A DNA stretch of 64,000 nt from Larsenimonas rhizosphaerae (lineage in GTDB: Bacteria; Pseudomonadota; Gammaproteobacteria; Pseudomonadales; Halomonadaceae), in assembly GCF_023700005.1 (NCBI RefSeq), contig NZ_JAMLJK010000004.1, positions 1 to 64,000 of the forward strand, in the 5' to 3' direction. Numbering within the stretch: the first letter of the stretch is position 1; each line of letters opens with the position of its first letter. Of this stretch, positions 27,891-37,659 are shown piece after piece. The notes below the pieces were generated by a model. The model was not told the origin of the DNA. It worked only from the letters and a program-made list of their open reading frames with translations, and did not search any database. The translations under genes and the position numbers were made by a program.

Positions 27891-29188
27891 TGGTGGCTGA
27901 TAAACAACAACGGATTGCTGTGCTGGGTGCGGGCCCCATGGGACTGGCCGTGGCATATCAACTGGCACTGGATGGGTATCGTCCGGTGGTCTTTGAAGCT
28001 GATGACCGAGTGGGAGGTATGACCGCGACCTTTGATTTCAATGGTCTCGATATTGAGCGTTATTATCATTTCCACTGTACGTCCGATACTGATTTTCTCA
28101 CGCTGCTGGATGAACTCGGCCTTGCCGATAAAATGAAGTGGGTTGAAACTCGAATGGGCTATTGGTATTTGTCCCGTTTGCAGGATTGGGGTAACCCGGT
28201 TGCCCTGTTGAAGTTCAAGGGGTTGGGTCCTGTCAGCAAGTTTCGTTATGGGCTTCATGCCTTTCTGGCGACCAAACGTAATGACTGGAAGCCTCTTGAT
28301 AACGTCGAAGCGACTGGCTGGATCAAGCGGGCAGTGGGGGAAAAGGCCTATGACGTGCTTTGGCGAAGCCTGTTCGAGCTGAAATTTTATGAGCATACTC
28401 CCCATCTTTCTGCAGCCTGGATCTGGAGTAGAATACGTAGGATCGGCAGGTCACGGTACGATCTGTTTCGTGAAAAGCTGGGATATCTGGAGGGAGGCTC
28501 AACAACATTCCTGTCTGCCATGAAACAGGAAATCGAGCGGCTTGGCGGGGATATCCGTTTGAGTACACCGGTAATCAAGGTATCCATGGCCAATGATCGT
28601 GTTCAGGGTGTGGTTACACGGAGTGGTGAAGAGCCCTTCGATCAGGTGATCAGTACCATCCCATTGCCATATATTTCTCGTGTCATGCCGGATTTACCTC
28701 AGGATATTCTTGAACAGTATCAGGCCAAAAATAATATTGCCGCCGTATGTGTCATTGCGAAACTACGTCGTCGGGTCAGTGATAAATTCTGGATAAATAT
28801 CAATGATCCCGAGATGGATATTCCGGGCCTTGTTGAATACTCCAACCTTCGACCGCTTGATGACCATGTGGTTTACGTGCCTTTTTATGTGCCAGGTGAG
28901 CATCCCAAGTATGCCGACGAGGATTCCGTCTTTATTGACAAGGTTCGGCGTTATCTCAAGAAGATCAATCCTAAGCTGACGGATGACGATTTCATCGATA
29001 TTCGAGCAAGCAGATATCGCTTTGCTCAGCCTATATGCGAGCCTGGTTACCTCGATACCCTTCCGCCGGTAAATTTACCCGTGAAGGGGCTGCGTGTGGC
29101 AGATACCTCCTATTACTATCCCGAGGACCGTGGCATATCGGAAAGTATCGGGTTTGGCCGACAGATGGCTCGGGATGCTACGCGGTGA
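27890..29188 (+). CDS. NAD(P)/FAD-dependent oxidoreductase, amine-oxidase-like
   Basis: 432 residues. IAVLGAGPMGLAVAYQLA is the dinucleotide fold, and FEADDRVGGMTATF the second FAD motif of the amine oxidase / protoporphyrinogen oxidase / UDP-galactopyranose mutase superfamily. C-terminal GLRVADTSYYYPEDRGISE is the conserved FAD-closing segment. Proteins of this kind occur in cell-surface glycan clusters next to GtrA proteins, but the reaction is not established. Overlaps the upstream epimerase gene by one base and the GtrA gene by four. Confidence 0.8.
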   Translation: MVADKQQRIAVLGAGPMGLAVAYQLALDGYRPVVFEADDRVGGMTATFDFNGLDIERYYHFHCTSDTDFLTLLDELGLADKMKWVETRMGYWYLSRLQDWGNPVALLKFKGLGPVSKFRYGLHAFLATKRNDWKPLDNVEATGWIKRAVGEKAYDVLWRSLFELKFYEHTPHLSAAWIWSRIRRIGRSRYDLFREKLGYLEGGSTTFLSAMKQEIERLGGDIRLSTPVIKVSMANDRVQGVVTRSGEEPFDQVISTIPLPYISRVMPDLPQDILEQYQAKNNIAAVCVIAKLRRRVSDKFWININDPEMDIPGLVEYSNLRPLDDHVVYVPFYVPGEHPKYADEDSVFIDKVRRYLKKINPKLTDDDFIDIRASRYRFAQPICEPGYLDTLPPVNLPVKGLRVADTSYYYPEDRGISESIGFGRQMARDATR

Positions 29189-29589
29189 TTCAGGCATTCA
29201 GGTCAAGGCAGTTCATCGGTTTTATGATAACCGGTGGCATTGCTGCCCTTGCCAATTTTGGCAGCCGGGTTATATACAATCAGTGGATGGATTTTTCGTC
29301 GGCCATTATTCTCGCCTACATGACTGGTATGGTTACTGCCTTTGTGCTGGCGAAGATATTTGTCTTCAGGGAAAGCACCCGAAAGCTTCATCAGTCCGTT
29401 CTATTCTTTGTTCTGGTGAATATGGTCGCGGTTCTACAAACCTGGATGATCAGCATGCTGCTGTTCAATGCGGTATTGCCCTGGATGGGCATTGAGCAGT
29501 ACGCACGCGAGATTGCTCATGGTACGGGGGTGCTTGTTCCCGTATTCACGAGTTATCTCGGCCATAAGCACTTGTCATTCAAGGCCTAG
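29185..29589 (+). CDS. GtrA family membrane protein
   Basis: 134 residues with four membrane helices. RQFIGFMITGGIAALANF and LAKIFVFRES are family hallmarks. GtrA proteins flip or help handle polyprenyl-phosphate sugars; in mycobacteria the GtrA-like Rv3789 is beside DprE1/DprE2. The reading frame is open further upstream, but the GTG at 29185 overlaps the previous stop as GTGA and starts right at the family N-terminus, so it is preferred. Confidence 0.85.
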   Translation: MIQAFRSRQFIGFMITGGIAALANFGSRVIYNQWMDFSSAIILAYMTGMVTAFVLAKIFVFRESTRKLHQSVLFFVLVNMVAVLQTWMISMLLFNAVLPWMGIEQYAREIAHGTGVLVPVFTSYLGHKHLSFKA

Positions 29590-29591
29590 AC

Positions 29592-30521
29592 ATGTTCCAG
29601 CGGAAACCCTTCCATGCCTTTCTTGCCGTGACGTTGACGTATTTTTTGATACTGGTCTGGATCGATTCACAAAATCCCTTCTTTGAGCGGCTCCCGGCGC
29701 TTGGTGTTCACCTGGTGGTCATCATGCTTGTGTCATTTGTGGGCTATCTGGTGCGCTATGGGCGATGGCACTGGCTTTTACATCGAGCCGGGTATGGTCA
29801 CCCGATAGTCCGTGGCGGGCTGATCTATCTGTCCGGCTTTGCCTTTACTGCAACACCCGGGAAGGTCGGTGAGCTTGTCCGGGCACGTTATCTCTTGAAG
29901 GAGGGGGTGCCCGCGCAGTTGACTCTGGCCGCTTTTGTATTTGAACGTGTCTTTGACCTGTTGTCGGTACTTTTACTGGCGTCGCTGTTTATCGGCGACA
30001 AGGGTACATTTCTCGTCGCACTATTATTCGTCGCGGTGCTACTGGCTCTGGTCGGAGCGCTGATGTTGTATCCGCGTTGGTTGTCGAGAGCGGTGGGCTG
30101 GCTGCGTGTACGTGGATACAGGCGCACTGCTTCTTTGCTCAGAAAGATCCGTGAGGGGTTTCATCTTTGTCGGTACTGGTGTGTACCGCTCGATGTCGTG
30201 GTCTGCTTTCTGGCGGGCCTGCTTGCCTGGGGGATGACATCACTGTCCCTTGTCTACCTCCTGCATGTGCTTGGAGTCGGCGTTCCTTTGAATGAGGCTA
30301 TATCGATATACCCACTTGCCATGCTGGCCGGGGCAGCTTCCATGATTCCCGGTGGCCTTGGGTCAACGGAAGCCGTCATCGCTGCCAGTGTGATGTCCCA
30401 TGGTTACAGTATTGTCATGGCTACTCTGGCGGCGATTGGCATACGGATTTCGACGCTGTGGTTTTCAATGGTATGTGGCATTGTGGCCATGGCCTGGCTG
30501 GAGTGGCGCGTCACAAAATAA
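29592..30521 (+). CDS. LPG-synthase-TM / UPF0104 family membrane protein
   Basis: 309 residues, about eight membrane segments. The motifs GYLVRYGRWHWLLHRAG, FTATPGKVGELVRARYL and FERVFDLLS define the family (PF03706). Members include the flippase part of MprF and many uncharacterised proteins in glycan clusters. Located two bases after gtrA, it may move a lipid-linked intermediate across the inner membrane; this is inference. It ends the second envelope module; kdsA begins 84 bases on. Confidence 0.83.
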   Translation: MFQRKPFHAFLAVTLTYFLILVWIDSQNPFFERLPALGVHLVVIMLVSFVGYLVRYGRWHWLLHRAGYGHPIVRGGLIYLSGFAFTATPGKVGELVRARYLLKEGVPAQLTLAAFVFERVFDLLSVLLLASLFIGDKGTFLVALLFVAVLLALVGALMLYPRWLSRAVGWLRVRGYRRTASLLRKIREGFHLCRYWCVPLDVVVCFLAGLLAWGMTSLSLVYLLHVLGVGVPLNEAISIYPLAMLAGAASMIPGGLGSTEAVIAASVMSHGYSIVMATLAAIGIRISTLWFSMVCGIVAMAWLEWRVTK

Positions 30522-31454
<933 letters not shown>

Positions 31455-31481
31455 TTCAAGCTTTTTTCAGGAGTGCTCATA

Positions 31482-32297
31482 ATGGACAGCCAGCAACGCG
31501 ATCCCCTGATCGAGGGTGTCATCGAGGCGGGGCGTCAGGTTCTGGCGATTTATCAACGCGATTTTGATATTGCCACCAAGGCAGATGACAGCCCGCTGAC
31601 CGAGGCGGACATGGCGGCTCATCACGCACTGGTAGCACTGTTGGGTCATCACTTCCCCGAGGTACCCGTGCTTTCCGAAGAGGATGCCGAGGTAGCCTTT
31701 GAGCAGCGCCGCCAGTGGGATCGTTATTTTTTGATCGATCCCCTGGATGGCACGAAGGAGTTCATCAACAAGAACGGTGAGTTCACCCTCAATGTGGCCC
31801 TGATTGCACAGGGTGAACCCGTGTTCGGAATCGTCCATGCGCCGGTGCTGGGCGTAACCTGGTGGGGTGCGCAGGGTATCGGGGCATTCAGACGCGAGGA
31901 AGGAGGCGATATTTCCATCAAGGTGCGCCCTCTGCCCGCACCGGATACAGCCCCTTGGCACGTGGTAGCCAGTCGCCGCCATGGCAGCGATGCACTGGAA
32001 GCCTTTTGTGCCCGTCTGCCTGCTCATGAGCGGGTATCCATGGGAAGCTCGATCAAGCTGTGTCTGGTGGCTGAAGGCAAGGCAGACCTCTATCCGCGTT
32101 TTGCCCCTACCTGTGAATGGGATACTGCCGCCGCACATGCTGTGGTACGGGCAGCCGGTGGGGAGGTGATGAATATCGAAACAAGGCTACCCCTGCGCTA
32201 CAACCAGAAGGCGTCATTGCTTAACCCCTGGTTCATGGTTCATGCCGGGCCTTCTGACAGGTGGGTGAGGGCGCTGGATGACAGTGAGGCCTCGTAG
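31482..32297 (+). CDS. cysQ: 3'(2'),5'-bisphosphate nucleotidase
   Basis: Hydrolyses PAP, the product of sulfotransfer and of PAPS reduction, to AMP. Inositol-monophosphatase fold of 271 residues: LSEEDAEV (first metal acid), the second metal motif in LIDPLDGTKEFIN, and CEWDTAAAHAVV near the C-terminus. CAGGAG at 31468-31473 sets ATG 31482; a GTG at 31473 lies inside it. At this locus it would recycle the PAP from the three sulfotransferases, completing the loop opened by cysNC at the other end. Confidence 0.94.
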   Translation: MDSQQRDPLIEGVIEAGRQVLAIYQRDFDIATKADDSPLTEADMAAHHALVALLGHHFPEVPVLSEEDAEVAFEQRRQWDRYFLIDPLDGTKEFINKNGEFTLNVALIAQGEPVFGIVHAPVLGVTWWGAQGIGAFRREEGGDISIKVRPLPAPDTAPWHVVASRRHGSDALEAFCARLPAHERVSMGSSIKLCLVAEGKADLYPRFAPTCEWDTAAAHAVVRAAGGEVMNIETRLPLRYNQKASLLNPWFMVHAGPSDRWVRALDDSEAS

Positions 32298-32767
32298 GTG
32301 AAATTGCCCCTGCGGGCGCTGACTCTCCATGCTTCATGTGCATCGTGGCGCCTTCGGGCGCCATTTTTTATGGTGTGTCTGTCATCCGATGATCCTGTTC
32401 ATCAGGCAGCGCTGATAGCGTGGATGAGACCTGGTGTAGCTTAAAGAATGGCTGTGATTAGTCCTGTTGTCTTTAAAGGTATCAGTGTTCTGGTTTTAAG
32501 TGCTCCTGTATCCTGGTTATTTATTTTTACTTTTTAATTATTTTTGTAGGTCGCATGTCTGGTCAAAATAATTGGTATGACATCCTTTAATATAGAATGG
32601 TTTAAAACTTGATGAATTCAAAAATCGTAAACGTTAATTTCTGTTAGTATTATTTATCCATTATGTATCATGTTAATCATATCGGCATAAATGTAAGTAA
32701 AAAAATCCTCTAGATTACTCAACAGAAAAGAAAGTTGTTCAAAATATTCTGTTTGAGGTAATTCGTC
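32298..32767. other. AT-rich intergenic region before the small peptide gene
   Basis: 470 bases holding the cysQ terminator and then about 330 bases of strikingly AT-rich DNA (32440-32760) with many short A and T tracts. It probably contains the promoter of the 39-residue peptide gene; no single -35/-10 pair is clear enough to assign. No reading frame with protein-like features was found. Confidence 0.5.
32346..32369 (+). terminator. Rho-independent terminator after cysQ
   Basis: Seven-base-pair stem TGGCGCC/GGCGCCA with TTCG loop, followed by TTTTTT. Confidence 0.85.
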
Positions 32768-32887
32768 ATGGGTCAGATCGGCATCGTACTTCTCTTTGTT
32801 TTAATCTTCGGCGGTATCATGGCTAACGACAGAACCCATGATGATCATGGCGGTAGCCATCACAGCCCGATCAGCCAGATGTGCTGA
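32768..32887 (+). CDS. Small membrane peptide, 39 residues
   Basis: ATG at 32768, TGA at 32885-32887, with GAGG at 32754-32757 upstream. The first 18 residues are a hydrophobic helix (MGQIGIVLLFVLIFGGIM), the rest is polar and rich in His, Asp and Gly (NDRTHDDHGGSHHS) and ends with Cys. A strong terminator follows 25 bases later, so it has its own transcription unit. The shape is a single-pass membrane peptide with a His-rich tail that could bind metal; function unknown. Confidence 0.65.
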   Translation: MGQIGIVLLFVLIFGGIMANDRTHDDHGGSHHSPISQMC

Positions 32888-32911
32888 TGAATGATTGAAT
32901 GATTTAATATT

Positions 32912-32937
32912 AAAAAGCCCCTGCAGGGGCTTTTTTT
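32912..32937 (+). terminator. Rho-independent terminator after the 39-residue peptide gene
   Basis: AAAAAGCCCC/GGGGCTTTTT stem with TGCA loop and a seven-T tail. Confidence 0.9.
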
Positions 32938-33099
32938 ATGTCATTTTTTTATTGGTTTTTAAAATAAAAGAGACAGTGCTTCAGGTTGTCGAGCAGTATT
33001 TTATCCATGGTCAAGAAGAAGCTACGGCGTATGGTGTTGATCGTCTTGTAGTCAGACATGCATGGACGCCACTATTGTCCAGGACTGAAACGGTTGCCA

Positions 33100-33114
33100 G
33101 TATGTCCGACATAC
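33100..33114. promoter_or_regulatory. Palindromic candidate operator upstream of the GntR regulator
   Basis: GTATGTC-C-GACATAC is a perfect seven-base inverted repeat around one base, with a GT-N3-AC core as in FadR-subfamily GntR operators. It lies 38 bases before the preferred start at 33153, which suits autoregulation and control of the dgo genes. Confidence 0.5.
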
Positions 33115-33152
33115 GTTATTTCTATAGCTCTTTTCCTGACAGGGTTGGTCTC

Positions 33153-33872
33153 ATGCAGGGCGCCTTTAACCGTGATGATCTGCTGGAGCAGTTGGCGCGT
33201 TCCATCTTTACCGGTGAATATGCTCCGGGCGAATTTCTGCCTCGTGAAGTGGATATTTGCCATACCTATAACGTCAGCCGCAGCACAGCCCGAAGTGCCC
33301 TTCAAACGCTGGCGGATACCGGCATTCTGGTGCGCATTTCCGGGCAGGGGACTCGGGTCCGTGATCCTCGAGAATGGCAGCTGCTTGACCCGCGTGTTAC
33401 GCACTGGCTGACGCTTTATAGCGAAGCAGGACAGTTCTACATGCAGGATCTGCTCGATTTTCGGGCCTCGGTTGAGCCGTTTGTCACCATGGAAGCCGCA
33501 ACGCGGGCCAGTGCCGCTGACCTGCATGCCATCGAAGATGCACTTTCGGGGATGGAGGCGGCCTGGCATACCTCTCATGCAGGCCGGATTGACCCCCTGT
33601 TTGACGTATTTGATGTGGCATTCCATGAAGCGGTGTACGCCGCAACACATAACGTCATCTGGACACAACTTTCCCACGTACTGAAACCCATCATCCTGGC
33701 CCAGGTGGCCCGCACCAATCGTACGACTGACAGCCTGCTCGAAAGCGTCGCGTGCCATCGTCGCGTGTTTGAAGCCATTCGCCTGCGTGAGCGTCGACAG
33801 GCAGGCGAGGCCACGCAGGCCATGCTGGATCGCACGGCAGCAGATCTCGCCACGAATGCCGTGGCGTTCTGA
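33153..33872 (+). CDS. dgoR: GntR/FadR-family regulator, DgoR-like
   Basis: About 239 residues. N-terminal winged helix with LARSIFTGEYAPGEFLPRE and VSRSTARSALQTLADTGIL, then an FCD ligand domain with DFRASVEPFVTMEAATRA and HEAVYAATHNVIWTQL, His residues of which bind metal in FadR-type proteins. WQLLDPRVTHWL matches the DgoR link region. The frame is open from 32895, but that would translate through the terminator at 32912; ATG 33153 with AGGG at 33141-33144 gives the same N-terminal length as E. coli DgoR. Expected to repress the galactonate genes until galactonate is present. Confidence 0.83.
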   Translation: MQGAFNRDDLLEQLARSIFTGEYAPGEFLPREVDICHTYNVSRSTARSALQTLADTGILVRISGQGTRVRDPREWQLLDPRVTHWLTLYSEAGQFYMQDLLDFRASVEPFVTMEAATRASAADLHAIEDALSGMEAAWHTSHAGRIDPLFDVFDVAFHEAVYAATHNVIWTQLSHVLKPIILAQVARTNRTTDSLLESVACHRRVFEAIRLRERRQAGEATQAMLDRTAADLATNAVAF

Positions 33873-33929
33873 GGTGTTGATATCGGCCAGGATGATGGCT
33901 GACCTGTTATTACCTACTGAGAGGTACCC

Positions 33930-35078
33930 ATGAAGATTACGCGACTCAAGACCTGGCAAGTGCCCCCGCGCTGGCTGTTTCTGAAGATAGAAACCGATGA
34001 AGGTGTATACGGATGGGGAGAGCCTGTCATTGAGGGGCGTGCCGCGACGGTACAGGCGGCGGTGCACGAACTGGAAGACTATCTGATCGGCCAGGATCCG
34101 CGGCGCATCGAGCATCTGTGGAATACCCTGTATCGCGCCGGGTTTTACCGTGGTGGCCCGATTCTGATGAGTGCCATTGCCGGAATTGACCAGGCACTGT
34201 GGGACCTCAAGGGCCGTGATCTGGGGGTACCGGTGTATCAGCTGCTGGGTGGGCGGGTACGCGACAGGATGCGGATGTATGCCTGGACCGGTGGGGACAA
34301 GCCCCAGGATGTCGGCGCGGGTGCAAGGGCGCTGGTCGATAAGGGGTTTACGGCGTTCAAGATGAACGGCACGGCAGAAATGGCCATGGTCGACAGCTAC
34401 ACCAAGGTGGATGAAGCTGTCGCCCGCGTCGCCGAGGCGCGCGAGGCAGTGGGCATGGATATCGGTATCGGCATTGATTTTCACGGCCGCGTGCACCGGC
34501 CCATGGCCAAAATTCTACTCAAGGAGCTGGAGCCGTATCGCCCGATGTTTGTTGAGGAGCCGGTGCTGCCTGAGCATTTACCCTCGCTCAAGCACATTGC
34601 CGGTGGGCTGAGCTATCCCCTGGCGACCGGGGAACGGTTGCATACCCGGTATCAGTTCCGTGACCTGTTGGCGGACGGCATGATCGACATCATTCAGCCC
34701 GACCTGTCACATTGCGGTGGTATTTCCGAGGGGATGAAGATTGCCGCGCTTGCCTCCTGCCATGATGTGGCGCTGGCCCCTCACTGCCCGCTGGGGCCGT
34801 TGACCCTGGCTGCTTCCCTGCACCTGGACGCAGTGTCGCACAACGCCTTCATTCAGGAGCAGAGCATGGGGATCCACTACAATAAGGGCAATGACGTCCT
34901 GGATTACCTGGTCGACAAGACTGCTCTGACCATTACCGATGGTTATCTGGATATCCCCGAAGGGCCCGGGCTTGGGGTCGAAATTGATGAGGCCTTTGTC
35001 GAGGAGCGCTCAAAGGTCGGGCATCGCTGGCGTAATCCGGTCTGGACCCACGAGGATGGCAGCATTGCCGAGTGGTAA
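33930..35078 (+). CDS. dgoD: D-galactonate dehydratase
   Basis: Enolase-superfamily enzyme that converts D-galactonate to 2-keto-3-deoxygalactonate. 382 residues, as in E. coli Dgo[21 protein letters not shown] is the usual N-terminus; GIDFHGRVH, the EEP of [10 protein letters not shown] and the E of [12 protein letters not shown] are the three metal ligands, and [14 protein letters not shown] contains the catalytic His. GAGAGG precedes the ATG. First enzyme of the dgo operon. Confidence 0.95.
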   Translation: MKITRLKTWQVPPRWLFLKIETDEGVYGWGEPVIEGRAATVQAAVHELEDYLIGQDPRRIEHLWNTLYRAGFYRGGPILMSAIAGIDQALWDLKGRDLGVPVYQLLGGRVRDRMRMYAWTGGDKPQDVGAGARALVDKGFTAFKMNGTAEMAMVDSYTKVDEAVARVAEAREAVGMDIGIGIDFHGRVHRPMAKILLKELEPYRPMFVEEPVLPEHLPSLKHIAGGLSYPLATGERLHTRYQFRDLLADGMIDIIQPDLSHCGGISEGMKIAALASCHDVALAPHCPLGPLTLAASLHLDAVSHNAFIQEQSMGIHYNKGNDVLDYLVDKTALTITDGYLDIPEGPGLGVEIDEAFVEERSKVGHRWRNPVWTHEDGSIAEW

Positions 35079-35087
35079 ACACTGAAT

Positions 35088-35117
35088 GTGAAAAGGCCCT
35101 GTCACGGCGGGGCCTTT
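35088..35117 (+). terminator. Hairpin between dgoD and dgoA
   Basis: AAAAGGCCC/GGGCCTTTT stem around a ten-base loop ends in TTTTGAAAC. It lacks a long U-tract after the stem and more likely stabilises or attenuates the message than fully ends it. Confidence 0.45.
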
Positions 35118-35141
35118 TGAAACCTGAACAGGAGCAAGTGA

Positions 35142-35813
35142 ATGACCGCTTTTCATGATGCACTCAAGTCACGCCCGCTGGTCGCGATTCTTCGGGGAAT
35201 CAAGCCGTCCGAGGTGGAAGAGGTTTGCGATGCACTGGTCGAGGCCGGTATCAAGCTGATCGAAGTTCCGCTGAATTCTCCCTCGCCCTGGGCTTCCATC
35301 GAGACGCTGATCAAGCGTGTCCCCGCTGATGTGGTGGTTGGGGCCGGTACGGTGCTTCATCCCGCAGATGTAAAGCGGCTGGCCGAGATGGGAGGTGAGC
35401 TGGTGGTGACGCCCAATACGGATCCGGAGGTCATTGAAGCAGCCGATGACGCCGGGCTTTACAGCCTGATCGGGTGCGCAACACCCTCCGAGGCGTTCAG
35501 CGCTATCAAGCATGGTGCCAGTGGCCTCAAGCTGTTTCCCGCGGCGCGTCTGGGCTGTGATTTTCTGAAGGACATCAAATCCGTACTGCCGCCGACCGTT
35601 CCGGTCATGGCCGTGGGCGGTGTCGGCATTACCAGCATGGGGGAGTGGCACGCCGCAGGCGTCAACGGGTTCGGCTTTGGCAGCATGCTGTATGCCCCTG
35701 GCAGGTCGGCACGTGAGGTCGGGCAGACCGCCTGCGAGATTGTCGCGGAATGGGATCGCCTGCAGGAGCTGGCCGGTCAGGTTGAAGCCCAGCAACGGGA
35801 GTGTGATCAGTGA
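35142..35813 (+). CDS. dgoA: 2-dehydro-3-deoxy-6-phosphogalactonate aldolase
   Basis: Class I aldolase of the KDPG family that cleaves KDPGal to pyruvate and glyceraldehyde-3-phosphate. 223 residues: PLVAILRGIKPSE at the N-terminus with the catalytic Glu following, GAGTVLHPADVKRLAE, and GASGLKLFPAARLG with the Schiff-base lysine. AGGAGC is spaced well before the ATG. It overlaps dgoK by GTGA. Confidence 0.93.
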   Translation: MTAFHDALKSRPLVAILRGIKPSEVEEVCDALVEAGIKLIEVPLNSPSPWASIETLIKRVPADVVVGAGTVLHPADVKRLAEMGGELVVTPNTDPEVIEAADDAGLYSLIGCATPSEAFSAIKHGASGLKLFPAARLGCDFLKDIKSVLPPTVPVMAVGGVGITSMGEWHAAGVNGFGFGSMLYAPGRSAREVGQTACEIVAEWDRLQELAGQVEAQQRECDQ

Positions 35814-36724
35814 GTCAGGCCCCGCGCTATATTGTGGTGGATTGGGGGACCAGTAATTTCAGGGCCTTCCTGGTGGATGCTGCCACGGGTGAGTGCCTTG
35901 ATGATCGCCGCGCCGAGGCGGGCATCAAGGCGCTGAATCGCGACGAGTTTCCACACTACTGCGCGCGCCAGCTGGGTGAGTGGCGCGCCGGAGGTGATGT
36001 GCCGGTATATCTGGCCGGGATGGTGGGTGCTGCACGAGGCTGGCGTGAGGCGCCGCAGCTTTCCCTGCCGGTAACGCTCGAGTCGTTGGCCGATCACTGC
36101 ATTGATGCACCTGGCATGGAGAACAGCTGGATTATTCCTGGCGCCAAATGGGTGGATACGGAGGCCAGTGGCAATGTGGATGTCATGCGCGGTGAAGAAA
36201 TTCAGATATTCGGCGCGCGGGCGCTGCTGGGCGAATCGGCCTGCTGGTTCTGTCTGCCGGGAACCCATAGCAAGTGGGCAACGCTTTCAGGGGACGCGCT
36301 GATAAGGTTTACGACGGCCATGACTGGCGAGCTTTATCATGCCGTTCGGTTTCATACCCTGCCGGGGGAGCCTGCCCGGGATGATGCGCCGCTGAATGAA
36401 GATGCCTTCCGGCTGGGCCTTGAGCGCTCCGAAGGTGAGGGGGGAGTGCTGCACGCCCTGTTTGAAGCCCGCAGCCGCCATCTGTATACCGGCCTGGAAG
36501 CCGACGAGGTAGGCAGCTTTCTCTCCGGTGTACTGATCGGGGCGGAAGTAGAGGCCATGAGGGCATTGAGTGCCGAGCAGGAGATCGTACTGGTGGGGGC
36601 CTCCGGCCTGTCGCCGCTGTATGAAACCGCCCTGTTGCGACGAAGCATTGCAGTGCGCATGGTATCCAGTGATGCTGCGACTCTGGCGGGTGTGCGAGCG
36701 CTGATGGCCGTGCGCCACAGATGA
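35810..36724 (+). CDS. dgoK: 2-dehydro-3-deoxygalactonokinase
   Basis: Kinase of the actin/hexokinase-like fold that makes 2-keto-3-deoxy-6-phosphogalactonate. 304 residues: IVVDWGTSNFRAFLVD is the phosphate-1 motif, WIIPGAKW and FCLPGTHSKWATL are the family's conserved blocks, and VLVGASGLSPLYE the late adenosine region. GTG start overlaps the dgoA stop. No transporter gene follows, unlike in E. coli where dgoT is in the operon. Confidence 0.92.
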   Translation: MSQAPRYIVVDWGTSNFRAFLVDAATGECLDDRRAEAGIKALNRDEFPHYCARQLGEWRAGGDVPVYLAGMVGAARGWREAPQLSLPVTLESLADHCIDAPGMENSWIIPGAKWVDTEASGNVDVMRGEEIQIFGARALLGESACWFCLPGTHSKWATLSGDALIRFTTAMTGELYHAVRFHTLPGEPARDDAPLNEDAFRLGLERSEGEGGVLHALFEARSRHLYTGLEADEVGSFLSGVLIGAEVEAMRALSAEQEIVLVGASGLSPLYETALLRRSIAVRMVSSDAATLAGVRALMAVRHR

Positions 36725-36822
36725 GGGCTTTCTGCATGATGCGTTGACGTTTCCCTTGCGCCGCTTCACGTCTATTCTGCTTATTGGCTGACGCCGACAA
36801 GATTATAAACAAAGGCGCATAT

Positions 36823-37659
36823 ATGGTTTCGTTGAATGATCCCCTGCTCATCTATACCGACCTGGACGGGACGCTGCTGGACCACGAAAGCTATGACTGG
36901 TCTCCAGCAGAGCCATGGCTTGCACGTCTGCGTGATGCGGCTGTTCCCGTCATCATCAATACCAGTAAAACGGCAGCTGAAGTAGAGCAGCTTCGTCATG
37001 AACTGGACCTTTACGCCCCCTATACCGTTGAAAACGGCAGTGTCGTGGTTCTTCCTCCCGAATGGTGTGTGGATGAAACGGCCACTGCCGAGCAGTGGGC
37101 GCACCTTCCTCTGGGGGCCAGTCACGATCGAATCGTGAGCGTGTTGGCCGCTATTCGCGAGAACGAAGGCCTGAGCTTTCGTTGCTTCAGCGATATGGAC
37201 ACTGACGAGGTGGCCGAGCGCACCGCACTTTCAAGGGACAGGGCAGCGCTGGCCAAACAGCGTCAGGGATCGGAGCCGCTGGTTTGGGAGGATACTCCCG
37301 GACGTCTGGTGCATTTTCAGCAGGTGCTCACCGGGTTCGGACTCACCCTGACCCGTGGCGGGCGGTTTTACCATGTCATGGGGGATGAGGCGGGCAAGGG
37401 CCGCGCGGTTCATTGGCTGACGTCCCGACGTGAGGTCCTGCATCAGGAGCGCCCCTGTACGATCGGGCTGGGGGATGGGCCCAACGATGTCTCGATGCTT
37501 GAGGCCTGCGATATGGCCGTTGCCATTCATGCCCCTCATGGGCAGGTGCTTGAGGTGGACAACGCCCACTGTTATTTCACCCGTGCGTCCGGCCCCGCCG
37601 GCTGGGATGAAGGATTGACGCACTGGATCAGCCTCGAAGGGAGCACGCTGGATGAGTGA
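36823..37659 (+). CDS. Mannosyl/glucosyl-3-phosphoglycerate phosphatase
   Basis: HAD-IIB phosphatase of the MpgP family, 278 residues. LLIYTDLDGTLLDHESYDW has the nucleophile and general acid aspartates, INTSKTAAEV the motif II Ser/Thr, and GLGDGPNDVSMLEA motif IV. It would dephosphorylate glucosyl-3-phosphoglycerate made by the overlapping next gene, giving glucosylglycerate. Upstream in-frame TTG 36784 is less likely; AAAGGCG before ATG 36823 sets the start. The two genes overlap by eight bases. Confidence 0.88.
   Translation: MVSLNDPLLIYTDLDGTLLDHESYDWSPAEPWLARLRDAAVPVIINTSKTAAEVEQLRHELDLYAPYTVENGSVVVLPPEWCVDETATAEQWAHLPLGASHDRIVSVLAAIRENEGLSFRCFSDMDTDEVAERTALSRDRAALAKQRQGSEPLVWEDTPGRLVHFQQVLTGFGLTLTRGGRFYHVMGDEAGKGRAVHWLTSRREVLHQERPCTIGLGDGPNDVSMLEACDMAVAIHAPHGQVLEVDNAHCYFTRASGPAGWDEGLTHWISLEGSTLDE

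Noticed and set aside
32895-33152. N-terminal extension of the GntR regulator
   Set aside because: The extension translates the terminator at 32912-32937 and the candidate operator; homologs start at the equivalent of 33153.
33072-34496. 474-residue reverse-strand frame
   Set aside because: It is antisense to dgoR and dgoD, which have clear family motifs; the product has no recognisable domain and an unusual His/Arg-rich composition.
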